Assembly (NCBI GenBank): GCA_030849835.1
Contig: JASAOC010002043.1
Span: 1 to 64,000 of the forward strand
Reading direction: 5' to 3'
Source of the DNA: Herpetomonas samuelpessoai
Lineage: Eukaryota; Euglenozoa; Kinetoplastea; Trypanosomatida; Trypanosomatidae
DNA length: 64,000 bases
Shown: one piece after another, positions 54,501 through 63,541 of the stretch
Layout of the letters: each line of letters begins with the position of its first letter
Numbering within the stretch: the first letter of the stretch is position 1
The notes under the pieces: model-generated
The model's database searches: none
Told to the model about the DNA's origin: nothing
What the model saw: the letters and a program-made list of their open reading frames with translations, nothing else
Translations under genes and position numbers: made by a program

Positions 54501-57500
54501 AGCTGCTGCACCGAGAGGTGAAAGTCAAGGTCAGGGTGCGTTAAAGAGTGTTTCCCTTGTAGCAGAGGTGCATCCAGGGTGAGGTTCACTTTACGTACCA
54601 CGAACAATCCACAGGTACCGGTGGTGATACCCACATCATGCACATGAATTTCCACCGAGGGTTTTTCCTCGACGCACTCCTGGCAACCGATTGGCTGCCC
54701 GGTTGCATTGTGCGCCGCGGACGTAGAGGAGGTGGGCGAATCTGTCGGTGCCTGCGCGTCGGTCGGCGAAGCACCTCGCGTGCCGGGTTGGGTAAGGGAA
54801 GACGGAGAAGAAAGAGAATAGGAATTCCTCTCTGGTGCGTCGCTAGGCTTAACGTTCGATAGTCGAGCTTGGAGGCGCTGGGCAACATAGAAGCACGCCA
54901 CCGACACGTCCACCAGGGCAGGGCTCAGGTGCAGCACCACCCCGGATGTTTCCACAGTGATTGCCGTCCGCTCTCGAGAAACTGCAGGGGCTTTCTTCAC
55001 CGCAACTGATAGGGCGGGTTTGGGGGAAGAGGCAGCTCCCTGTGCGCCGTCGTGGAGCCCACAGTAGGACAAGAGCACCGTGCCGTGACGGTCCACCACT
55101 TCAAATTGGCCGTGCAGTGTCACCTGCACCCCGCCCTTGTCGTCAATATTCACAGAGAGCGGCTCAAGCAGTTGCCACTCCAGCAATGGAGCCGCACGAC
55201 TCTCCATGAGCCGCAGCGAAAACCCTGGGACGAGTTCCACATCGGTTTGAGTTGTGATGCGAAATGGTGGGGGACACGCCGGGGATGGGCCAGCCTTGTT
55301 ACCATCGGAGGGTGACAGGGAAGCATCTGCCCCGCCCGGAGGCGGCTCGCTGGAGGCGACTACCGCGCTGACAGCGGACGCTAATGCAGCCGCATGCAGG
55401 ATATGGTTTGCGTTGATGGTGGGAATGCGTGAACTGCCACCCTGACCACCCACCTCGCAGTGGATCGCGCGGGTGAAGGTGGCGCGACCCCCGGTGTAGA
55501 CCGTAGAGGGTGGAAACACATAGGCAGTCCCGCTGCCCTCACCGCACGTCTGTCTATCGTCCCTCATTGGACGTACAGTCTCCTGTGTGTCCTCCTGCTG
55601 TTCCTCGAGTTCCACCTGCATGAATGTTGTCGTCGGGAGCGGCACCCGCACGCTCGCCTTCACGTCGGGGATGTCAATAGGAGTGGCACCAGATCCCTTG
55701 GGGGAGCTAGGTGCGCTTCCTGCTGGTACTGGCTTATTGCCGTTACCGTTCGTTAGATCGGTCGCCTCGAAGCATAGCACCTGCGAGTCGGTGAGCTCCA
55801 GATCCAGTACCATACACCAGCAGAAGGCGTTTCGAACGGGCACTGTGGCCATCACAGAATCGAGACCTAGGACCGGAGCTTGCTGGAGGTGCGACTGCAT
55901 TCGTACGCTCCCGATTGTGAACGAGACACCAACACTGCTAGTGGTATCCATCCGATTCCTTTCGTGAGAGCTGCCGGGGCTCTCCGCTAACAGCGTGAGT
56001 CGCACCTTTTCAATGTGGGCAGAAAGGCACAAGGCTTGGCGCGTTGGGGTAAAGGACGCGCCTTCCTCCACTGGCTGAGGCAGCGAGACGCTGACAACCT
56101 GCTTGTACAGTTGCATGGCCTCCTCCACGCTCCTCTGCACGGAACCTGTGACGACGGAAAGCAGGTGGAGACATGGTTGCAGCGGGCCTTGGACTTGGAG
56201 CCCGCCGAGGTACAAGGAAACTTCGGTAGGTGTCTGCATCACGGGCGGCTCCGAGAGGATCTCGCCCACCTTCGCTGCGCGACGGAGGGGTGCATCTTGT
56301 AGTGGTGCAACGCTGCGCGATGTCACATTGAGCTGCAGGAGCGTCTTCGGTCTCGCAGCAGACTCACAGGATGGGGTATCCCATAGGAACATGTCATAGC
56401 TTGTATTTTCGATGGACTCAGCCGTGCGCGACGCTGCTGTGGCATGAAGCGAGCGATCCCCATATGGGCTACTGCGAGAAGAGGGGTGCCGTGGGCACGG
56501 GATGCAAAAGGAAAGAGGCTCTGTCACTGACACCGAAGTCTTCGTCGTGCCGTCCGAGGAGGCACTCACGTTTACAACCAGCTTCGGCACACGCAGCGTG
56601 GCCGCCGCTGTTTCCTGTTTCGCACTTTGAGGTGACACGGAGTGTGGACGTGGTGCCTCAGCCAGCAGGACCACCTCTGTGTTGAGCACAGAGACGACAA
56701 CTTCACTCAGGATAAACACCTCCGCTGAGTGTAAAATGGGTGTGTTAACCGTATCGATCCCGTTGTCGAACGGGCGATACGGCGGCAGCGGGGGGCCCAA
56801 GGCGGAGTCGGCGGTAGACATAGCACCGCTGGGAGGGTAGGACGGTGGCGCACTTCCTGTGCTGACGGCGCGCTCACGATACTGCCCGCTCCCCGTTCGT
56901 GCATGCACGCCGCGTTGGTCCCGTGGCGGCACCGCACTGTCGACGGTTGGCCATTGTTCTAGGATCGGGTGTGCCTGCGTGAAGAGCAACGTGGCGAGGC
57001 TTGCCCATGACACAATGTGCGAGTTGAGCACCAATGAGTCAATGCCCACATCCACGTGCACATAGTTCGGCGCACCGCGGACCGGAGCTGAATCAATGGA
57101 GACCAAGGCGGTGACACCGATGCGCTTCACGTGCAGGAGCGTTTTCGGCGCTTGTCCCGTCAGTTGTGTCCCTGAAGGATGGGGAGAGGAGACCTTCGTG
57201 TCACCACTCTGCGACATGCCTCTTCGTCCTCGTGGTGAGTCGGCGTGAGAGGTTGCATCGAGCTCCTCCTCAATGCTGATATCACGTAGCTGGATGTTTT
57301 GCGCAGGGCACTTGGCCCACTGTCCGCCAGCAGCCCGGTAGTACTGAATGCCATCCGTCACCTTGAGCGCAAACACCCGTTGATCCTCCGTTAGCAGGCG
57401 CAAGCGCAGGGACGGGATCGTGAGCATGATGGCTACAGACGGGGTCTCCATCGTAGGAGCGAGTCTGTCCGCTCCGCTTTGTAGTGCCGCAGCCACTGCA

Positions 57501-60500
57501 GGACGGGAGAGGTGCGTGAGATAGCTGTCCACGCCAGCCATGCTTGGTCTTCGGGTAGGGCTGGGCGGCCGCCGCGGGGTACTCTGTACGCTCGCGCCAC
57601 GTGGCAGCGGGGTTGGGGACGGGTTTGCTGGTACTTGGATGAGGTTCAGGGCGACTGCTCGAAGCAACGCCGACACCCGCGAGGGTGGGAGAACCACATC
57701 CAGTGTGTGGGGAAGCCGACTGTCACCGCTCTTGGTCTCTGTTGTGCCACGCTTCTCAAAATTGACAAACACCGTAAAGTCGTTTCGCGTATCCCCGGCC
57801 GTGTACTCATACCCAGAGAGGTCCTTCTTGGGAACCAGCAGGACCCCAAAGTCCATGTCGACGGTCACCTCTAATGGTAACTGAATAGGGGCACGATCGC
57901 TTGTTGGGGAGTAGGAGAGGCTGTCAAGGGTGAGAGAGAGTCGCCGACGAAGGTCTTGCATCCCCTCTGCAGGCGGCGCACCGTCGTGACAAGGCACAAG
58001 CTTGTGTACTGCTTTCACGTGGCCCAATTGAAGGTAAAAAAAGGTGCTGTCATCGTGGAGATCTACTGGTAGGTTGGCGTCCGTCGCGAGCAAAACCTCC
58101 ACAGAGGACACATCAGCAGAGAAGGCGATGGGGCGCGGTGGTGGTGGTGGTGTGCGCTCTTGGGTTCGATGGACCGACGCCGCCTCCACCCCATTGTTTC
58201 CCACAGTGCACATCTCTACGTTCGGTCCATCGTAATCCCGTGCAGCAAAGGATAGCCCATGGCGGAACGTGCTTGATTTGCCCAGATTGAGGAGGTTCGC
58301 GTAAAGCGGGTCGCTGATAGCGTCACCACAACGCATAAGAAAGGGCATGTTGACGCACACGTGGCCACCCTGTGCGGTCACCGTGCACGAAACCCCCGCG
58401 TCGCTCGTGTTTGGTGCGGGAAGGCTCGCGTGGCATCGGTACGAAAAGTGCTCTGGTTGCCCTAGCATACCGATACCTGGGCCAACCATGGTGAAGCGGA
58501 TTACGTCATCATTCACGAGATCCTCGTTCAGGCACAGAGCCTCCTCCAGGTACCCACTCAGATCGAGAGCGAAGCCGCCTGCTTGGTCCATACGGACTTC
58601 CACCACGAAGGCCTTTGTTCGTGCGGAGAGAGCGCGGAAAGGTTGGTCGGGCTGGCTGCTTAAAGGGAACTGCGCAGAGACGGTGCCGATTTCCAACGTG
58701 ACGTCGAAGATGCCGAGCGAGGGCGGCAACGCCTCGGTGTCTGATGCCAACTGACGTTGTGGGTGTGTGTGGTGAGGGTGTGTAACAGGGTCTGGGTCTG
58801 TCGGAGGTAGGGGCAGGGGCGCGAGCTGCAGGGTCTTCCCCACGCCAAACAGAGTTTCCACGCACTCGGCGACCTCCACGCCAAAAAAGAGCGAGACATC
58901 CGTGATGCTCACCTGGCAGCCCGTGGCGGGATCGAAGACCACGCTCAAGGCCTCAATGTTGCTCACGGGTTTGCCGACTGCTGTCGAGGCGGCTGCTTCT
59001 GGGATCGATACCAACACAAACGGAGGGGCGGAGGCCGTGGCGTTGCCCGTCCTCGGCCACCGTAGCAAGAGCTCCACGCCATGTGCTCCGTCTGAAAACG
59101 CGGAGAAGGCCTCTCGGTACGGCACCGTGCAGTCTGGGATGTCACCTGGTACCATGAGCTCCATCTCAGCAACGTCCTCCTGGCGACCATTGCGAACAAT
59201 GACGCGTACAAACTCGATGCAGATGCTAACGTCCATTTTCGCTGCGTATGGGGCGTGGAATGGACATTCCACCCTCGTTGGTGCGGTCTCCGTGACGGAT
59301 GTTGCTGGCTCAGTAGTGGGCGGGAGCACCCCTTCTCCATAGGAGGTGACACGGGATATGAAACGGGAGGACCTTGTCTCCTCAGAGGAACGCTGATCCG
59401 CGAAGCCCTGGTGACGCGTTTTTCGCCGTCGCACCAGCCACCACCGATGGAGAAGCGTAACGTACTCACGGCCTTCTCCTTCAGGTAAGGTCATGAGGCT
59501 CTCGTCGGAGAGGTACAGCTCGGTAGCGCTGGCGAAGTGCCACCCGTCCGTCTTTCGATCGCTGTCACGGTGGATTCGTGAGTGAAGAGCAGCTTGGTCG
59601 TCCATGGTCTGGAGGAGGGCATGGGTGTGGGGAAGGTTGGAACTCCCGTACAACTCCAACGGTTTGAAGAGGTGATCATTGAGCAGGGCGAACGCCGCGG
59701 GGTCGATGGTGAGCTCTGCTCCATTGTAGACGCCCACCGCGACTTCGGACGGATTCATGAGAATCTGGATGATCGAAAAGGACACCATTTCAATCTTTCG
59801 ACCTTTCGCGAGCGGATGACTGCCGGTCTGACAAGACAGCCGCATCGCCTGTTGCTGTTCGCCAACGGTTACGAAAAACTCGTCACCCTCCGAGGGAGGA
59901 CCAGGGAAGCGTCGCTCCTCGTCCCTCAACGTTTTGAGGCGGACAGCAGGCACTGACAAGACGAGACAAGCTTCCCCATTTAAGAAGAGGCGTTCCCTCT
60001 CGCGTGTCCTGTGGTGGTCCTTGTCGTTGTCATCTCTCTTTCTTTTTGGAATATTCTCGCGGCTTCTGCGCTCCTGGCCTCGCGACTGCCGCGTGCTCTG
60101 TTCGCCAGGTGCAGCGCGGCGAAGAAAGCTGTCTTCTCTCACACCGCCCACGCCTGCGGCGAAGCTGTTCGGTTGACTGCCTCGAGCGGCACTCAGACGA
60201 TCATCTGCCTCCTGCGTGCTGCCCCGTCGGGCAGTGGTGTCCTTGACAACAGCCGGTGTCCCAGAAGCACGCACCCCCGAACTATTTACATCGTCGTCCA
60301 CGTAGGAATTGTAGCCACTGTCTGGATTGGTGTCATCGTCCTCGTCGCCGTCAGGGAGAGAAGAGCTGTCGTTACAAGAGTGGGGAAAACTAGAGGATGA
60401 CTTTTTTCCCTTATATGAGCTCGCTGCTGTGCTCCCCATTCCATCAGTATCTGTGTCCTCGTACACGAGAGATTCCGCTGGCAGCTGTGTGGAGGTCACG

Positions 60501-63500
60501 GAGGCACGGGGGACGGAGAGGGCTCCAGACGCTGCCCGCGGAAGCGGCCCTCCGTTCGCTGCAGTGGCGGGGCGTCTTCGTGGTGTGGGCAGATCGTGTG
60601 CGAAGAGGGGGACGACAAAGTCGATGCTGTGAATCACCACATCGATGATAGCAGGTGTCGCCATGTGCTTCCCTGCTGGACTTTGCGGGGAATCATGAAG
60701 GCCACTGGACAGACCACCCAGCCCGTTCTCAGTGACGTCTGTTGGTCCCCGTGTGGTGGACATCATCGTGTTCCGAGAAAAGAAGAAGGCAGACGGGCGG
60801 CCCAGGCGTCTCATCAAACGATTGCTAAAGTCAGACAGTTCGGTACCCCACCAGAGCATCTCGTGGGCCGGGCGGAGGATGAACAACGAGGGCGACACCA
60901 CCACGGTGCAGCGTGTCCGCGCCGCGTTCTGCTTGAATGTGAGAAAGTCTTCGCGGCCTTGCGGCGGTGGTAGCGCGCGTCCTCGAGAAGAAAAGAGTGG
61001 AGTACGGAACGCGCCTTCAAACCAGGCGTTCATGGACGCCACAAAGAAAGACACCCCAGCGCGATCTTCCCTGGGCTCCTGCACATTGTCAAGGAACAGT
61101 TCCATGCTTCGTAGTTCAATAGACAGCCGCTGCTCCATATGTGACAGAAATGACTCGTTTGCCTGGTGCTCGGACCAGTATTCGGGAGATAGGGTGACGT
61201 GCAGCCGACGGCTCCGAACGTGCAGCACCATGCGCGGCACCGACGGTGGAGGTGACGGGACATCGAGCGCGCCTCGAACATCCGCGTCCAGTGCGGTTTC
61301 GTTCCTCTCCCCTCCCGTGTCTCCGCCATATGTGACGGGTTCCGACGGGAGAGTAACATCTGGCGCTCGCACCGTGGGCGACGCGTTGGGTGAACTGGCA
61401 CCTGCAGCTGCAGCAGCACGGAGGGCCACCTTCGCTTGGAGAAACCGCTGACCGACCTCCCATTCCGCAGCCAGATGGGTGCAGAAGTGGTGACGTGCGT
61501 TGTAGGCAACTGCCTGTGCGGGGGCAGCGTCTGTGCGGGACTCCTCTTGTGGTTGGCGAACAGGTAGATTAGAGACGTCCACAACGTCGTCAGATGCTGT
61601 CGTGGGAGCTGTTGCGTTGTCCGACTCCTTGTTCCTCCGGAACCAGCCCAACCACCCACCGCCTCGACCACCTGCTGCCGAAGACAGTTTCTTGGTGCTT
61701 CCGGTGTTAGCGCCACCAGCTTGGCGCGCGCGTACGGAGTCAATGAAGAGCTGCTGCTGCCGCATGGCCTCGGCCTCGACACTGAGCTCTGCGTACGCCA
61801 TGCAGCGCACGAACACGATTTGTTCGAGCGTCATGCGCTTTTCGAGGACTAACATCTGCTGCCGCTCCGCAACATCCAGTCTGGGAAGCCACGGGACCTG
61901 CTGGTTCCTCTGCCACAACCCACAGTACTCCCGCCGCTGCTTGCCAAAGGCAGCCATGGCCTCCAACGGGGTCTGCGGACGGCTAGCGTACGAGAGCACG
62001 CCGCTCCGGTCAGGAGAAGAGACACCCCCGGATAGTGTAAGACCGCCTTGCCGGTTGTGTGCGAGCGCGTCACGGACGCAAGCAAACGCAAAGGCCCACC
62101 GCCTCCGTGCCAGCGCACGTCTGCCCTCGTCACTTTCGGGAAGGGGACGCTCGACGGTACAACGGCCGTCCACAGCAGATGAGTGGTTTTCTTTAAGCAG
62201 GTGCAGCCGACCGCGAAACGGCGCGCCGACGAGCCCTGTGCGTAAGGACCGTGCGATGGACTCCAACGCCAGTAGAGAACCAAACGAGAACCGTGTGCGT
62301 AAGACATTGCCCAACGTCACACCAAGGGAGCTATGTGCGGGCACCGTCACCCTAGTGGCGCTGCCCGCTGACTCGGCATCTGTGCTGACGCCTTCTGTGC
62401 GCTCGGGGACCACTTTCACATTGAGTTGAAGCTCATCCAGGTCCAGAAGGATGTCAGACTTGGCCCAGCACTGAGCAAAAGATTTGCGCCGCCCCTCACT
62501 CGCCTCTACCGAGAAGCGTCTGGGAGAGGAAGTTGACGGCGCCGGCGCCGCGCCAGTTGACCTGACGCGGTTCACATCGGACGCTACCGCTGCCAGTGGG
62601 CTCGTTGCGAGCTCCATGGCAGGGTGAAGGCACTCAAACGCGTTGAGGTCCCTCCTCCGCTGCTCATGCACGGTGACTCGTACACCCAACGCGCTTACGG
62701 CCTTGCACACTGGCATCGTCAAGTCGACAACAAAGCGGTCCTCAAACGCCTCATCGGTGGTGGTCACAAAGAGTTCGTCAATCCACAGCGCCACCGCGGT
62801 GGCGAGGCTCGAGTGAAGGCCGTCGTAATCGAGAAGGTACATCACCGAAATGTCCCGAACGTTGACGTGCACGTTGCGTGTGATGGTCTGCACAAGCTGC
62901 TCAAAGAAGGACATACTGGCGATCGCCGAGCCTAACGACGAAGCTGCGCCGGACATCTCTGCCGCGTCGCTTTTGCCTTTTCCCTGTGGCCGAGAAGAGG
63001 CGGTGCCCGCGGTGGGGGCGGTCCCGCGGTCTCGTGACTCCTCCACCACACTGCTCACAGCATCGCGTTGACGCTCAAATGCCGCCAGGTGCCGCTGCTT
63101 CATCACCTCTAGACGCACCTGCTCCTCTTCCGGATCTGCCTCTCGACTTCGAAGAGGCCCAAACACTAACTCAACTCCCCGGACTTCTACACTGACCGGC
63201 TCGCTATCCAAGGCAGCCCACGGCACGCTAATGACTAGTTCGCTGATTTCTCCCTTGACAACGGTGAAGGGGAGCAAGAGGGCTTGCGCCGCGGCGGCGT
63301 CCTCCATGGTGTCACCCAGACTAAACAGGAAGCTACCCTCGCCATTCAGAGCCTCTGCGGAGTTCTTTTGATTTTGGAAAATAAGCAAAGCGACTTGATC
63401 CAGGATATCGGGCTGAAGTTGCAGGTCCCGGAGAACAAGGTCACCGGACCACAGCGAAAGCTGAAGCTGTTCCTCATTCAGGTCACGAATGAAGCGGCGG

Positions 63501-63541
63501 AGGTTGGCCGCGAGAATGTCAGACAACTGCTTCTCAAACAT
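45584..63541 (-). CDS. VPS13: giant VPS13-type bridge-like lipid transfer protein
   Basis: One uninterrupted frame of 5985 residues. VPS13 proteins form long hydrophobic grooves that move lipids between membranes at contact sites. Residues 1-110 are the chorein domain (MFEKQLSDILAANLRRFI; LWSGDLVLRDLQL). The middle is beta-rich sequence broken by disordered Ser/Pro/Asp linkers (for example about 1000-1190 and 3450-3560). From about 4430 a VAB/SHR-BD-like adaptor region begins (SKYDVQLRLQPVSSLVNMTG). At about 5440-5560 comes the conserved C-terminal region (TRRVDGRCNPFEGLPIGSV, then an ATG2-C-like GWGRGVRSLV), then Gly/Val-rich amphipathic helices (about 5610-5670). At 5985 residues it is longer than human VPS13D (about 4400). 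The start is the first ATG and begins directly with chorein. Confidence 0.93.
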   Translation of the reverse strand: MFEKQLSDILAANLRRFIRDLNEEQLQLSLWSGDLVLRDLQLQPDILDQVALLIFQNQKNSAEALNGEGSFLFSLGDTMEDAAAAQALLLPFTVVKGEISELVISVPWAALDSEPVSVEVRGVELVFGPLRSREADPEEEQVRLEVMKQRHLAAFERQRDAVSSVVEESRDRGTAPTAGTASSRPQGKGKSDAAEMSGAASSLGSAIASMSFFEQLVQTITRNVHVNVRDISVMYLLDYDGLHSSLATAVALWIDELFVTTTDEAFEDRFVVDLTMPVCKAVSALGVRVTVHEQRRRDLNAFECLHPAMELATSPLAAVASDVNRVRSTGAAPAPSTSSPRRFSVEASEGRRKSFAQCWAKSDILLDLDELQLNVKVVPERTEGVSTDAESAGSATRVTVPAHSSLGVTLGNVLRTRFSFGSLLALESIARSLRTGLVGAPFRGRLHLLKENHSSAVDGRCTVERPLPESDEGRRALARRRWAFAFACVRDALAHNRQGGLTLSGGVSSPDRSGVLSYASRPQTPLEAMAAFGKQRREYCGLWQRNQQVPWLPRLDVAERQQMLVLEKRMTLEQIVFVRCMAYAELSVEAEAMRQQQLFIDSVRARQAGGANTGSTKKLSSAAGGRGGGWLGWFRRNKESDNATAPTTASDDVVDVSNLPVRQPQEESRTDAAPAQAVAYNARHHFCTHLAAEWEVGQRFLQAKVALRAAAAAGASSPNASPTVRAPDVTLPSEPVTYGGDTGGERNETALDADVRGALDVPSPPPSVPRMVLHVRSRRLHVTLSPEYWSEHQANESFLSHMEQRLSIELRSMELFLDNVQEPREDRAGVSFFVASMNAWFEGAFRTPLFSSRGRALPPPQGREDFLTFKQNAARTRCTVVVSPSLFILRPAHEMLWWGTELSDFSNRLMRRLGRPSAFFFSRNTMMSTTRGPTDVTENGLGGLSSGLHDSPQSPAGKHMATPAIIDVVIHSIDFVVPLFAHDLPTPRRRPATAANGGPLPRAASGALSVPRASVTSTQLPAESLVYEDTDTDGMGSTAASSYKGKKSSSSFPHSCNDSSSLPDGDEDDDTNPDSGYNSYVDDDVNSSGVRASGTPAVVKDTTARRGSTQEADDRLSAARGSQPNSFAAGVGGVREDSFLRRAAPGEQSTRQSRGQERRSRENIPKRKRDDNDKDHHRTRERERLFLNGEACLVLSVPAVRLKTLRDEERRFPGPPSEGDEFFVTVGEQQQAMRLSCQTGSHPLAKGRKIEMVSFSIIQILMNPSEVAVGVYNGAELTIDPAAFALLNDHLFKPLELYGSSNLPHTHALLQTMDDQAALHSRIHRDSDRKTDGWHFASATELYLSDESLMTLPEGEGREYVTLLHRWWLVRRRKTRHQGFADQRSSEETRSSRFISRVTSYGEGVLPPTTEPATSVTETAPTRVECPFHAPYAAKMDVSICIEFVRVIVRNGRQEDVAEMELMVPGDIPDCTVPYREAFSAFSDGAHGVELLLRWPRTGNATASAPPFVLVSIPEAAASTAVGKPVSNIEALSVVFDPATGCQVSITDVSLFFGVEVAECVETLFGVGKTLQLAPLPLPPTDPDPVTHPHHTHPQRQLASDTEALPPSLGIFDVTLEIGTVSAQFPLSSQPDQPFRALSARTKAFVVEVRMDQAGGFALDLSGYLEEALCLNEDLVNDDVIRFTMVGPGIGMLGQPEHFSYRCHASLPAPNTSDAGVSCTVTAQGGHVCVNMPFLMRCGDAISDPLYANLLNLGKSSTFRHGLSFAARDYDGPNVEMCTVGNNGVEAASVHRTQERTPPPPPRPIAFSADVSSVEVLLATDANLPVDLHDDSTFFYLQLGHVKAVHKLVPCHDGAPPAEGMQDLRRRLSLTLDSLSYSPTSDRAPIQLPLEVTVDMDFGVLLVPKKDLSGYEYTAGDTRNDFTVFVNFEKRGTTETKSGDSRLPHTLDVVLPPSRVSALLRAVALNLIQVPANPSPTPLPRGASVQSTPRRPPSPTRRPSMAGVDSYLTHLSRPAVAAALQSGADRLAPTMETPSVAIMLTIPSLRLRLLTEDQRVFALKVTDGIQYYRAAGGQWAKCPAQNIQLRDISIEEELDATSHADSPRGRRGMSQSGDTKVSSPHPSGTQLTGQAPKTLLHVKRIGVTALVSIDSAPVRGAPNYVHVDVGIDSLVLNSHIVSWASLATLLFTQAHPILEQWPTVDSAVPPRDQRGVHARTGSGQYRERAVSTGSAPPSYPPSGAMSTADSALGPPLPPYRPFDNGIDTVNTPILHSAEVFILSEVVVSVLNTEVVLLAEAPRPHSVSPQSAKQETAAATLRVPKLVVNVSASSDGTTKTSVSVTEPLSFCIPCPRHPSSRSSPYGDRSLHATAASRTAESIENTSYDMFLWDTPSCESAARPKTLLQLNVTSRSVAPLQDAPLRRAAKVGEILSEPPVMQTPTEVSLYLGGLQVQGPLQPCLHLLSVVTGSVQRSVEEAMQLYKQVVSVSLPQPVEEGASFTPTRQALCLSAHIEKVRLTLLAESPGSSHERNRMDTTSSVGVSFTIGSVRMQSHLQQAPVLGLDSVMATVPVRNAFCWCMVLDLELTDSQVLCFEATDLTNGNGNKPVPAGSAPSSPKGSGATPIDIPDVKASVRVPLPTTTFMQVELEEQQEDTQETVRPMRDDRQTCGEGSGTAYVFPPSTVYTGGRATFTRAIHCEVGGQGGSSRIPTINANHILHAAALASAVSAVVASSEPPPGGADASLSPSDGNKAGPSPACPPPFRITTQTDVELVPGFSLRLMESRAAPLLEWQLLEPLSVNIDDKGGVQVTLHGQFEVVDRHGTVLLSYCGLHDGAQGAASSPKPALSVAVKKAPAVSRERTAITVETSGVVLHLSPALVDVSVACFYVAQRLQARLSNVKPSDAPERNSYSLSSPSSLTQPGTRGASPTDAQAPTDSPTSSTSAAHNATGQPIGCQECVEEKPSVEIHVHDVGITTGTCGLFVVRKVNLTLDAPLLQGKHSLTHPDLDFHLSVQQLVLLGGVRSRAVYAHAGPFDVHLAHASVRLGVRELTVVNRDGFFWGDVVESVLLFASYASTQYQPLLSTYPARSEPEDKRCGDGGGAQPAVHVTLARVALRLCLPHSQPQSSPFSNAGYVECTIPELSVTHKCTGKERRLVVGAQHVTVVARGLTPESGSASSDFVSSELTLVHPFPLTLTVIGTDQEQKDCPTVTACTATTVQLGPLECVLPYADSMQRCAEAVGLLTLQVTPVDRFSKALSKHAAAAAARVRRMRSRQFVLEVSQDEDGSLVSSLQDRSSNRFSGATRCADGETDVPSVSLPPRIMSPNPPPFPPITQSSFQLHTSVVAISIHKHPQATSSPLADSHVLCSVELHDFAIASHRSPDSSVASVQVARIVSAVDASVQSEFLSAEPLTDTLDRTASSRLAIYVSKEDRYTCGTREASSGATETHRVLARLPNLRFTLSPGLLHSLNDEVFARAAAGVSYAKFSAAGLYDRETGDGDQSQDGHSPCIPDDATSASPSRRPSQHTDAYVSDGTPGGPVVSDEDDGYEDIAAHVDAEALPEVGGSDRVLVISTNLRLTEDLVLGGRRGTRLHFRKVVSATRSKTDAPLASSRNVLTVKSVNHARLVLSMVELSPHGLLCAPVTVDDGLTVRVEGTPIVLEGNGQTCWSTNVSDYVDLGERSLFLAPPSLVVCPGNGAGSHSPSEGDSLKTAGNPPERSNPAAPDRLTSTTKRTVLSVFTDVELSANATVQLWSEHQTVAVLATTQAAYHCHKLITERDLYDARQDPSAVVASPSVIRTLEFVDEMGEVALQNVQLLCDSGPITAAPATLVVSVKHHKLPEEESNAGVTVVKAVMPPLRVTISTGHLKLLSDILWQLRAGSAHLEAVAKPEDLVAMAEETAMSAQAAVGEVREISVPPVSPTGRHPTTGSSTSHGSRTSDRRGTHRVSSALNELHVDRGGGRRPVRYHVRTPRHGMTTTAATQTPALEVGLTAPLVEVILTNDFYRPEVTLSVNTVSVLAKGQRDCSAVTCAATASVSFVDHPHLEPPRTLMTVAPEVTLDYVALPQRSPSSSLQGDGKSLRVTLACPDVTLTLPLLSALRAVQYDFANQRTGVFAFRNELGIPLVLGSIGTNRISPKTGTADHTPGAVFCEIPVNHTVRPDMFHYNQTRFRVIPGDEAAIAQGDYHTPAAIRRLLMKGTEVDVSCLQKGATHRFPLLESSISPGGVMDVVMRLDEAERVVSFTSAVRVYNDLCDKSMALPNGLLTPLIVSPGKSAYVPVATLKQPFSVMVDGYRSNTGIPPLLSLESMITAFLLSDDDRMLFKPKEVRRSLTYQENNGAGTSRDPVHVWQRIFWNHAYMPHTGTLVLPLLLTSDGDMQAVERTESSGSRCGHTGQVQDPAAAAPALPVSAAPRRVVNLVMKKRVARESRPRTVRLLSKYDVQLRLQPVSSLVNMTGATLHVELFNISAGLTASGAGAEESEGQRRSSATGAKALVRSGALTDGEQFDWFPSELEEAAFAPHALLEMAVGEVRLRSVGPVELSPAAAQASRVVTLMPRANVTRPGGATPLGAAASGPVAALVFEQVSESVMVVKSLAVLENCLSYPVRLSNLSSRNALIGCGSHGLLAPGARHPLFLPCGPNDRPPRPDTVVSLCVTALAGRPAAPDRITSTKPSEPIACTAPTLSALLSSEENGCEHYFVANLTHEEEVATTTVAVGASRAATRQLLRQRVISLRPAFLVHNANPTLTLVVHSTGLADRENIVVPPLQSVEVVDFGAADAALNTNKGDPELVFCYASQLPEWQYTWSPPVRLTTLATAGVPVTFKHRFHRAQATHSSPSTATSDNEASAPCSSHAERAALRLASSVRVPLRHGDSPETEWFSPLTLTPSSKGVQSVITVNLDAHPPLVIENRTPHRVQFEQKLLTAVGGTVICPTATSLMTSLSSKQQFLCGYLVNPFSDAVACWDAASLDAPAVQLNVLMKRKTRLGTRTETAVCLVDLHKAESSKHALKVADNVYAFVSHDYRQRRFYVTITEDRVLESKLVFQPRLVVHTELFIRELRLYIASAAIPHNTTSLDQTHLAKLARKHLLNVNFGISQDSTEAEILAALKSKEMDLFLVRVAGLFAEGTWNERHLLAAMAVDQIDALDCTTPHPVYPVVLHMGTRGEQVAKATPAPSVPSKSVEEPPDAAVPAVVPVKGTSPCFAIQFQARRPQVSLRQMGNFYAIRGAGPKQQSAIQRQIMLLHSDTLPASTEERPASRSSPIGSTLAEAPALPSSSFTDRVEKRRRSVGSVTSVPIATRLVTLALDEVRLSFGEATLRLHDSFLYAVRQAAEIVWEERADYQRRERRAKLEAWERQEGGRRKRERESAFGENSSPEIGEKRLESDAAPMASVPLASAQAGSALPAPNRGDVQWHGDDIHDIQADADSDPSRLHVVTIYDCYVTHLYVSRLDLGVTLTRRVDGRCNPFEGLPIGSVAIPSVDGASLAFKPLFLRDLNQRGPSLWQMLSAVLWPAYRTQVVIQGCKLIGSLEALGNPAALLGGWGRGVRSLVQGTVDWDLLGGARGFMRETGSSTLHHVSLLSRLGGRTLAALSRASTDEDWLESPEARDGSVLYGLARGVTSAVGSAVVEPVEGARVAGMRGFMAGMSKGVVGLFTKPVAGLLYTVGSAADSYAQAHRRIPPPAELHVQYLLSDRNFPPAAVTASTATTSPASSVSRHHLSPLSPREASSPSAFAPGSSSRVTESATASPPYHPRTPSASSATNSPATAAWRGATNESADFISAQTYARVLSKLSRSTTIPNQEVARKLVAEVGPHNVALHAPYEDFWRFSTPEEFYNWFPVALDAQLGRVMASYLAAAQRKEREERQRLASGAHRQLDVQGDTRLHDADTHHVPRAAAPADPATSCTTRARDAAEVERARNIKATLGIRTLFKYVTLEQVVQVCTIAEIRAHVSPEDFQEKCGLLLMQRVADTLTQFLTLSGD

